Source of the DNA: JBBRHH01 sp038222915
GTDB taxonomy: Bacteria > Planctomycetota > Phycisphaerae > Tepidisphaerales > Tepidisphaeraceae
DNA length: 20,320 nucleotides
Assembly: GCA_038222915.1 (NCBI GenBank)
Contig: JBBRHH010000036.1
Span: 1-20,320 of the forward strand
Direction of reading: 5' to 3'
Position numbers and translations under genes: made by a program. Below are positions 1 through 4,839 of this stretch, in pieces. Below the pieces are notes generated by a model. That model saw only the letters and a list, made by a program, of their open reading frames with translations, was not told where the DNA came from and did no database searches. The stretch's first letter is position 1, and each line of letters begins with the position of its first letter.

Positions 1-717
1 GAGCTCAAGCACCGCAATTTCTCTGTTAATTTCACCACCGACATTCCGCGCCTCGTCGGGCTTTCCGGTAGCAGCGCCATCGTCACCGCGACGTTTCGCG
101 CCCTCATGCAGTTTTACAATGTCGAGATTCCCAAACACATCCTGCCCACCGTCATCCTCTCGGTGGAGAAGGAGGAACTGGGCATCTCGGCTGGGCTTCA
201 GGACCGCGTCATCCAGGTCTACGGCGGCATGGTCTATATGGATTTCGACCGCACTTATCTCGAAAAGAACGGCTACGGCAAATACGAAGAGCTCAAGCCA
301 AAACAGATGCCGCCGCTCTACGTCGCCTACGACCCGGCCCGCGCCGAAGTGAGCGATGTTCCGCACCGCAACCTGCGCTCGCTCTTCAACCAGGGCGATC
401 AAACGGTTCTGGGCGCGATGCAAAAATACCGCGACCTGACCGACCGCGCGAAAGTCGCGTTGATGAGCGGCGATTGGGAAACGCTTGGCCGGGCCATGGA
501 CGAGAATTTCGACATCCGCCGCACCATCATGAACATCGTGCCCGAAAACCTCCGCATGGTCGAAGCCGCCCGCGCCACCGGTGCCAGCGCCAAATTCGCC
601 GGCAGCGGCGGCGCAATCCTCGGCCTCTATCGGGACGGCCGGCATTACCAGCAATTGTCCGACGCCCTCGCGGCCCTGGGCTGCAGCGTCATCCGCCCCC
701 TCATCTACGAAGAGTAG
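1..717 (+). CDS. GHMP-family sugar kinase, glucuronokinase-like (5' partial)
   Basis: The reading frame is open from base 1, so the N-terminus lies outside the window; 238 residues remain. GHMP kinases phosphorylate small sugars or alcohols with ATP. The ATP-binding glycine/serine loop reads GLSGSSAIVTATF at residues 20-32 of the fragment. A segment ELGISAGLQDRVIQVYGG follows near residues 59-76, and the third GHMP motif FAGSGGAILGLY is near 199-210. These blocks resemble what I remember of plant glucuronokinase (GLSGSSA, LGIVAGLQDRVAQVYGG, KFTGSGG) more than galactokinase or mevalonate kinase. The likely reaction is glucuronate to glucuronate 1-phosphate, but other sugar 1-kinases of the family cannot be excluded. 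An internal ATG at 106 lies after the ATP-binding loop and is not a credible start. A P-loop kinase gene follows after 45 bp on the same strand. Seen: motifs and frame. Inferred: substrate. Confidence 0.85.
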   Translation, partial: ELKHRNFSVNFTTDIPRLVGLSGSSAIVTATFRALMQFYNVEIPKHILPTVILSVEKEELGISAGLQDRVIQVYGGMVYMDFDRTYLEKNGYGKYEELKPKQMPPLYVAYDPARAEVSDVPHRNLRSLFNQGDQTVLGAMQKYRDLTDRAKVALMSGDWETLGRAMDENFDIRRTIMNIVPENLRMVEAARATGASAKFAGSGGAILGLYRDGRHYQQLSDALAALGCSVIRPLIYEE

Positions 718-762
718 AACAATCACCGGCCAAATGGCCGATGAGCCATTTCTGTGCAATTG

Positions 763-1293
763 ATGAATCGCATTGCCATCATCGGCTCGGGCGGCGCGGG
801 CAAGTCGACGCTCGCCAGAACGCTGGGGGAAATTCTTGATCTCCCGGTGATGCACCTCGACGCGCTGCATTGGCGGCCCGGCTGGGTCGAACCGCCCAAG
901 GAAGAATGGGCCGCCCTCCAGGCCGAGATCCTCGCCCGGCCCAAATGGATCATCGACGGCAATTACAACCCAAGCATGGAACCGCGTCTGCAGGCCGCCG
1001 ATACCATCATCTTCCTCGATCTCCCACGCTGGCTCTGCCTGACGCGCGTCATCAAGCGCTACCTCATGTACAAAGGCCACACCCGGCCCGACATGGCCGA
1101 AGGCTGCAATGAAAAACTCGATTGGGAATTCGTGGAATGGATCGTGGATTTCCCGGCCAGAGGCCGGGTTGATGTCCTGCAGCGCCTGGAGCGGTTCAAA
1201 GGCAAAAAGGAAGTTTACGTACTGCGCGGCCAGCGCCAAATCGAGAAGTTCACACGAAACATACAGGACGGTCGGATCAACTTCGTGTGGTGA
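763..1293 (+). CDS. P-loop NTPase, adenylate kinase/FlaR topology-modulation-like
   Basis: The 176-residue cytoplasmic protein starts with a beta strand and Walker A, IIGSGGAGKSTLARTLG. It then has HLDALHWRPGWVEPP, WIIDGNYNPSM and FLDLPRWLCLTRVIKR. This order is characteristic of the small kinase-like family annotated as DNA topology modulation protein FlaR or adenylate kinase-related kinase. The true substrate of that family is not settled. ATG 763 is preferred because it leads straight into the first strand; an in-frame GTG at 754 would add three residues. No convincing Shine-Dalgarno sequence precedes either start. The stop at 1293 faces the end of a minus-strand gene at 1389; the 95-bp gap contains only a weak hairpin (1309-1313 with 1322-1326) and no T-run. 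Length is normal for the family. Confidence 0.85.
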   Translation: MNRIAIIGSGGAGKSTLARTLGEILDLPVMHLDALHWRPGWVEPPKEEWAALQAEILARPKWIIDGNYNPSMEPRLQAADTIIFLDLPRWLCLTRVIKRYLMYKGHTRPDMAEGCNEKLDWEFVEWIVDFPARGRVDVLQRLERFKGKKEVYVLRGQRQIEKFTRNIQDGRINFVW

Positions 1294-1388
1294 AAGAGAA
1301 TGAGTGGTGTGGGTGTAATCGCCCACGTCTTCACATACTCGCTGCGAACAGATGCAAGATTGGCCCGTGCGACCCCTGCCACAGGCTG

Positions 1389-1763
1389 CTAACGTCGTTC
1401 CGCCCATTCCCGCGACGGACCATCGAATAGGAGTGAAAGGTTATTCAGAATATTTCGACCCAGAATGCCGTGCCAGCCGTCAATCAGCAGAAACTGCCCG
1501 CGGAAAGATTTTCCAAGAAATCCTAATTCGGCGCTCACCGCCTGGGCCGTGCTCTTCGATCCGTCGAATGCTTCCAACTCGTATTGCTTCGCGTCTGCCA
1601 GTGCGAACCGCGCAACGTAGGACCGAGGGAGCAGGGACACATCCGCGCCCGTATCAAGCAACATCGGCACGTCGTGAATAACGATACCCAACTGCTCCGA
1701 CCTCACCGTGACAAGCGCAAGCGGCGCTGGCGGATCAAACCGTGCAGTGTCATATCCCGGCAT
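1389..1763 (-). CDS. Retropepsin-like (clan AA) aspartic protease
   Basis: The 124-residue protein carries the retropepsin active-site triad in MLLDTGADVSLLPRSYV, with the catalytic Asp at residue 37 (DTGA 37-40). The second hallmark, ILGRNIL, is at 100-106, where a hydrophobic-hydrophobic-Gly motif ends the fold. At about 124 residues it has one catalytic lobe, so it must dimerise to be active, as retroviral proteases do. No signal peptide is visible. Its start lies inside the end of the upstream AF2212-like gene (overlap 1750-1763, 14 nt), which points to translational coupling. The pair resembles a two-gene antitoxin/toxin arrangement, with the protease in the usual effector slot. It lies downstream of a retron-type RT on the same strand. 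Known: the fold and catalytic motif. Inferred: function in a TA-like or defence role; the substrate is unknown. Confidence 0.8.
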   Translation of the reverse strand: MPGYDTARFDPPAPLALVTVRSEQLGIVIHDVPMLLDTGADVSLLPRSYVARFALADAKQYELEAFDGSKSTAQAVSAELGFLGKSFRGQFLLIDGWHGILGRNILNNLSLLFDGPSREWAERR

Positions 1764-1971
1764 CGCGGTTCTCCTGAACTTCCATCACAAAGTCGGCCGC
1801 ATCTTCCGGATGTACCAGCTTTGGAGAGTGAATCTTCGCCGTGAGCGCTATAGGGGTCGCGTTCGTCTCCTCTTCGACGCTCAAATGAACGCGCGTTCCC
1901 TCGGGCAGCGCAAGCGGCTCAAGCGGCCGAAACGTGCCTTGGCTGAAGATGGCATCGATGTGGCGGACCAT
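1750..1971 (-). CDS. AF2212/DUF104-family antitoxin-like protein
   Basis: The 73-residue protein begins MVRHIDAIFSQGTFRPLEPL and continues ALPEGTRVHLSVEE. This is the classic pattern of the AF2212-like (DUF104) antitoxin family: a short beta strand, a G-x-F/L-x-P-L-E-P motif and LPEGTRV. The C-terminal half is charged and probably partner-binding. I chose the ATG at 1971 over an in-frame start 57 bp upstream (2028). The family motif starts right there, and a perfect TATAAT (1978-1983, minus strand) sits only 6 nt before it. The gene overlaps the downstream aspartic protease by 14 nt. AF2212-like antitoxins are usually paired with PIN-domain toxins; here the partner slot is held by a retropepsin. 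Family assignment is fairly secure; function is inferred. Confidence 0.75.
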   Translation of the reverse strand: MVRHIDAIFSQGTFRPLEPLALPEGTRVHLSVEEETNATPIALTAKIHSPKLVHPEDAADFVMEVQENRDAGI

Positions 1972-1977
1972 GCGGAA

Positions 1978-1983
1978 ATTATA
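1978..1983 (-). promoter_or_regulatory. Perfect -10 box abutting the AF2212-like gene
   Basis: On the minus strand TATAAT is followed by TTCCGC and then the ATG at 1971. With normal 6-8 nt spacing the first transcribed base would be at or next to the A of the start codon, which implies a leaderless mRNA. The -35 region is poor (best match TGTGCA with an 18-bp spacer), so this is a -10-only prediction. Confidence 0.4.
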
Positions 1984-2015
1984 ACGAGTATGCATGAGCG
2001 GTGCACAGACACGGC

Positions 2016-2040
2016 GCAGCCAGTTCAAGGTGCTGGCTGC
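2016..2040 (-). repeat. Perfect 8-bp inverted repeat between RT and antitoxin genes
   Basis: GCAGCCAG (2016-2023) and CTGGCTGC (2033-2040) form a perfect 8-bp stem with a 9-nt loop. It lies about 75 nt after the RT stop codon and about 45 nt before the AF2212-like start. No T-run follows in the transcription direction, so it is not a standard intrinsic terminator. It could be an operator, an RNA processing or stability element, or a boundary of the RT unit. Confidence 0.5.
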
Positions 2041-2113
2041 AGGTTTGCGTTGCGGGGACGCTATAGTGCATCACGAATTCCGCCGAGCGGGCTCTGGATT
2101 GCGCCGACACGTG

Positions 2114-3115
2114 TCATTCGTCCAAACGGCCGTCGACCCGTTTCAAAATCGGTCGACAAACTTGTAGTTTCCGCGCCAAAGCATTTTCATGAACGCCGTT
2201 CCAGTCAATCGATCGATACTGCCGCCACAAATCTCGTCGACGTCCCGGATTAACCCAGCAAACAAATTGCACGCGTCCTCGAATCTGTGTTTGCGTGTAA
2301 TATGGTCCAGCAAATCCGCCATTATTCGCTAGATTCGCGGCGTCTCGAAGCTGTCGAGTCAACTCGTCGACGTACTCACGGCGCACGTCAATACGACCCT
2401 CCCTCACTCGCAGCTTTGTTATTGCGATCTCCGCATCCAATCGACCAAAGAGATGCTTCTTCGATTGGACCCGGAAACCGTGTTCCGTCAGAATCTTAAC
2501 CACGAGCGAGGAGATCCCACTCTTCGTCGCCGCCAAGTCGTAAGTTCCCGAGATTGATATGTCATCGACAAAACGGGTGTAAACAAGCGTCGCGCTTTTA
2601 CATGCCCCAGCTATACGACTATCGACATGACGCATGAGTTGGTCGGCGATGATCGGACTTGTGACAAGGCCCAGTGCTAAATGGTGATAGTGCGTGCAAA
2701 GCCGTGTACATATCCGGGCCACGTCTGGAGAGCAGCCAAAGTCCTGCAAAAAAAGTTTGTATACACGAGAATAATGCACGCTTGGGTAAAAGCCGGAAAT
2801 GTCCGTCGTGAAGCCGTACGTGGAATTTGCATGCTCTAACGCGTTCGATTTGATATGACGCCCTGACACTCCGCCATGGCTGTAGGGTGATGGTTGAAGC
2901 TTAGGAAGAAGGATTCGTCGATATAGCCGTTCCTGAGCCAGGCGAACGAGACCTTTTACGTTGAGTACCCGACGTGGTGGCTTGTCCGGCTTAGCCGGAT
3001 CGTAAAGGTCAAACTCCTCGTAGTACTTTTCGGGGGACTCGAGCGCGGCCTCGATGTCCTGCAACGGTACGCCGAGCCGAGTTTCGAGATGTTTCAGTTG
3101 CCGCAGGAATAGCAT
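2114..3115 (-). CDS. Retron-type reverse transcriptase
   Basis: The 333-residue RT (ATG at 3115) has the expected order of RT blocks. These are HGGVSGRHIKSNALEH around residues 80-95, TTDISGFYPSV at 103-113 (catalytic Asp in block A), LGLVTSPIIADQLM at 148-161, catalytic YTRFVDDISISG at 179-190, and SKKHLFG at 218-224. A thumb-like stretch, IRGRVQFVCWVNP, is at 278-290. NALEH fits the NAxxH signature of retron RTs. The retron VTG signature is replaced by ITK (about 233-235), and the usual Y-A-D-D centre is F-V-D-D. The length suits a retron RT and is too short for a group II intron maturase. ATG 3115 leads directly into the conserved N-terminal block (KHLETRLGVP, ESPEKYYEEF). The frame is open upstream to 3274 but overlaps the HTH gene. 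RNA-primed cDNA synthesis is inferred. Confidence 0.85.
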   Translation of the reverse strand: MLFLRQLKHLETRLGVPLQDIEAALESPEKYYEEFDLYDPAKPDKPPRRVLNVKGLVRLAQERLYRRILLPKLQPSPYSHGGVSGRHIKSNALEHANSTYGFTTDISGFYPSVHYSRVYKLFLQDFGCSPDVARICTRLCTHYHHLALGLVTSPIIADQLMRHVDSRIAGACKSATLVYTRFVDDISISGTYDLAATKSGISSLVVKILTEHGFRVQSKKHLFGRLDAEIAITKLRVREGRIDVRREYVDELTRQLRDAANLANNGGFAGPYYTQTQIRGRVQFVCWVNPGRRRDLWRQYRSIDWNGVHENALARKLQVCRPILKRVDGRLDE

Positions 3116-3428
3116 GTACGTCTGGCGCTTGACTCGCCAACCTCTTTTTTTCCAGCTCGCGCTTCCAAGCCTCGGCCAGCTCCAATGTCGCGCTTCGGAG
3201 TCCGGCAGGTAACAAGTCGGCGTCACCGAAAAGACACCACGCGAGGACATAAATATCCACCCCGAACACCTCACGATATTTCTCTAACAGCCCAGTCGAT
3301 GGAGCCGACTTGTTCGCCTCAATGTTGCAAAGATGAACATCGGTGATCTCGAGAAGGTTTGCCGTTGCTCGTTGTGTTAAACCGTGAAGCTCCCGGACGT
3401 ATCGGGCAGTCTTGCCGATCTTAATCAT
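3009..3428 (-). CDS. Xre/Cro-type HTH protein, retron-associated
   Basis: The 139-residue frame has an N-terminal HTH_3 domain at about 5-60: TARYVRELHGLTQRATANLL, then ITDVHLCNIEANKSAPS, then YREVFGVDIYVLAWCL. A helical segment up to ELEKKR (91-96) follows. A good Shine-Dalgarno (GAGGTG) precedes ATG 3428. The last ~43 residues look unlike a natural domain (Arg-rich, low order). Most of them are read from the same DNA as the conserved start of the RT, in another frame. At 3145-3151 there is a run of seven A residues (minus strand); losing one A would fuse the HTH domain to the RT. So the protein may naturally end in this odd tail, may be slippage-fused to the RT, or may carry a frameshift. 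Likely roles are autoregulation or a retron accessory component; neither is shown by sequence. Confidence 0.75.
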   Translation of the reverse strand: MIKIGKTARYVRELHGLTQRATANLLEITDVHLCNIEANKSAPSTGLLEKYREVFGVDIYVLAWCLFGDADLLPAGLRSATLELAEAWKRELEKKRLASQAPDVHAIPAATETSRNSARRTVAGHRGRARVPRKVLRGV

Positions 3429-3466
3429 TGCCGCACCTCGCCACGAAGTATTGGAATTGAGAAGTC

Positions 3467-3709
3467 TTAGAACTCGCCGCCTTGCATAAGTAAAAGCGCT
3501 TGTGCCGTGAGTCGTTCCGCCTCGTCGAGGTTAGGAATACTCAAAATGAGACACGCCGTTACTTCTGCGGCCAACGGGTCTAAGACTTCCCAAGTAGTCG
3601 GGCCTGCGTCACCGCTCATCTGCAACGCAATCCACCAATCAACTATGTGTTGTTGGCGAACTGATTGTTCGATCGGCTTAGCAGGCGGCAATATGGTGTC
3701 ATTTTTCAT
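3467..3709 (-). CDS. Small conserved-looking protein, first gene of the RT operon
   Basis: I do not recognise the family. The 80-residue protein has no signal peptide or membrane segment. It contains HIVDWWIALQM near 21-31 and TTWEVLDPLAAEVTACLIL near 38-56. It ends in an amphipathic helical stretch NLDEAERLTAQALLLMQ. A strong Shine-Dalgarno (GGAGG, 5-6 nt before ATG 3709) supports translation. The stop is 38 bp before the HTH start on the same strand, and a sigma70-type promoter with a structured leader lies upstream, so it is very likely the first gene of an operon with the HTH protein and RT. In retron loci this position is often an accessory or effector gene, which is the only hint of function. 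Confidence 0.65.
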   Translation of the reverse strand: MKNDTILPPAKPIEQSVRQQHIVDWWIALQMSGDAGPTTWEVLDPLAAEVTACLILSIPNLDEAERLTAQALLLMQGGEF

Positions 3710-3727
3710 GACTACCTCCAGTTAAAT

Positions 3728-3886
3728 CCAACTTTGGCTTTACAGTAAAGCCATTCCACGCCGCCGATAGGCGGCCGGTTCACGCCGGTACGTGCCGTGA
3801 ATCGTAGCGGTGCCAAGATTGACACCGGTTCAGGCCCATTGAAGGGCAACGCTTCGCGTGCACAGGAGATCCAAATTGCTGGTTGG
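3728..3886 (-). ncRNA. Candidate retron msr-msd leader RNA
   Basis: The ~160 nt between a strong promoter and the first gene of the RT operon are non-coding and packed with inverted repeats. There is a 7-bp stem GGCTTTA/TAAAGCC (3736-3752), a 6-bp stem GCCGCC/GGCGGC with a 4-nt loop (3760-3775), and a 5-bp stem CGGTG/CACCG (3808-3827). A bulged 6-bp stem has a GAA loop (3846-3861). The two ends can pair: CCAAC (3882-3886) with GTTGG (3728-3732), and TTTGG (3871-3875) with CCAAA (3733-3737). That leaves CAGCAA bulged, with an AGC like the branching-G context of retrons. Two caveats: the outermost CCAAC lies between the -10 box and the expected start site and may not be transcribed, and the inner closing pairs share two bases with the first hairpin. 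Exact ends are unknown. Confidence 0.4.
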
Positions 3887-3887
3887 C

Positions 3888-3915
3888 ATTAAAGCCAGAT
3901 TTTAATTTGTGTCAA
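3888..3915 (-). promoter_or_regulatory. Sigma70-type promoter of the RT operon
   Basis: On the minus strand there is a perfect TTGACA (3910-3915), a 16-bp spacer and TTTAAT (3888-3893, 5 of 6 to TATAAT). Transcription would start near 3881, giving a ~170-nt leader before the ATG at 3709. This is the best promoter match seen in the window. Confidence 0.65.
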
Positions 3916-3916
3916 G

Positions 3917-4082
3917 TCCCTTCGGTAAGAACGCGTCAAAGGAAAACAGAGCCGTGCCCCAATCATTCAACAACTATCGGCGTAATTCACCCAGCCAAAC
4001 CGCGCGGAGCGGCCGCATCCGGCTCTGGAGAGTTCGCCGCATTGTCGGCGAAAACCAATCCGGCTTCCCACGCCGGTAGCGT
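3917..4082. other. Non-coding stretch between the RT operon and the SUKH-like gene
   Basis: I see no convincing gene here; a plus-strand frame running from 3883 to 4158 has no recognisable content. Two hairpins are present: CCGGC/GCCGG (4060-4076) and TTCGCCG/CGGCGAA (4033-4052, 7 bp, perfect). Both lie downstream of the minus-strand gene ending at 4083. The first is followed on the minus strand by ATTGGTTTT and may act as a weak terminator. Confidence 0.35.
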
Positions 4083-4640
4083 CTACCCCACCCAATCAAT
4101 CCCCGGATTCAGCGAAAGAAAAAGTCCCCGAAGGTACTCCGCCCGCTCCGGCGGCTGATTCTCAATTTCGGCGTTCGCAAGTCCATAATCATGCCAGCGA
4201 TCCTCGGCCAGCCGAACCAGCCAATCGCCCAGGTTTCTTGCCAGCACCAGGCAGCACAACAACTCGTCAATGCTGTTGCCCCCCGGCCCCGGCGTCCCCT
4301 CGCCAAACGCCACGATCGAACCGGCCGGCGCAAGCGGTCCTTCCACAAGGTAAACAACATCATCAAAAAAACATCCAAACCCAAATCGAATCGCCCGTAG
4401 TGATTTCCAGCCCTTGTCCTCTGGCTCATACCCGCGAAACATGGGCAGATCATCCCACCCCATCCACTTCAGTTCCTCCAGCTTACAAGTCCGCACCGGG
4501 TAGTCTCCTGGGTTCTCCAGCCCCACCCCTTCGTGCCGCTCATAGAATTTCTGCAGATCCTGCGGCAGCCCTGGCATCGTCACCGTTCGTGGAGCGTCCA
4601 ATTCAATAAACGGTTTCATGTTCAGCTCCGCAAAGTTCAT
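4083..4640 (-). CDS. Hypothetical protein, SMI1/KNR4 (SUKH)-like
   Basis: The 185-residue cytoplasmic protein is without signal or membrane segments. An early MPGLPQDLQKFYERHEGVGLE (about 23-43) resembles the start of SUKH-fold proteins, where a helix of the type LP-x-D-L-x-x-F-Y precedes a Gly-rich turn. Later blocks are WMGWDDLPMFRGYE, RFGFGCFFDDVVYLV and GSIVAFGEGTPGPGG, then a helical C-terminus. SUKH proteins often serve as immunity proteins in toxin systems, but no toxin is adjacent here and the assignment is weak. GGGAGG lies 3 nt before ATG 4640. A second ATG at 4619 has GGAG at a better distance and could be the real start. A 41-codon frame upstream overlaps it by ATGA. Confidence 0.55.
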   Translation of the reverse strand: MNFAELNMKPFIELDAPRTVTMPGLPQDLQKFYERHEGVGLENPGDYPVRTCKLEELKWMGWDDLPMFRGYEPEDKGWKSLRAIRFGFGCFFDDVVYLVEGPLAPAGSIVAFGEGTPGPGGNSIDELLCCLVLARNLGDWLVRLAEDRWHDYGLANAEIENQPPERAEYLRGLFLSLNPGIDWVG

Positions 4641-4762
4641 GATCCTCCCGGCAGTCGATGCCCAATGAGATCAACCCGCAATTCCCGACCATCATCTTCA
4701 GTGCGACCTCGCCGCCACCTCTCAATCATCTTTTTGACGCCACAAAACAGCAGGCAATACAT
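4637..4762 (-). CDS. Possible small ORF coupled to the SUKH-like gene
   Basis: On the minus strand an ATG at 4762 opens 41 codons (start MYCLLFCGVKKMIERW, end DLIGHRLPGGS). The stop TGA overlaps the ATG of the next gene as ATGA. Such a junction is typical of coupled genes, but the frame has no recognised domain and no clear Shine-Dalgarno, and it could be the worn end of a longer gene or chance. The frame is open for a further 14 codons upstream, to a TAG, without another ATG. Confidence 0.2.
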   Translation of the reverse strand: MYCLLFCGVKKMIERWRRGRTEDDGRELRVDLIGHRLPGGS

Positions 4763-4839
4763 TGCCAAAAGAGAGCATCCATGAATCGAGAACGCCGCGC
4801 GCTACGTTGATGTCGTGATCCGGACTTGGAACACTGAGT

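Noticed and set aside
3144..3151. A_AAA_AAG as a dnaX-like -1 frameshift signal in the HTH gene
   Set aside because: The motif is in the correct phase, but a -1 shift meets a stop after 16 codons and does not enter the RT frame, which is +1. Only loss of one A, or a +1 shift, would join them.
2114..3274. Group II intron maturase
   Set aside because: The RT is short, lacks room for maturase and endonuclease domains, has the NAxxH retron signature, and no intron domain V/VI-like RNA was noticed next to it.
3883..4158. 91-codon plus-strand frame in the gap upstream of the RT operon
   Set aside because: It starts next to the minus-strand promoter, overlaps the 3' end of the SUKH-like gene, and has no domain or Shine-Dalgarno.
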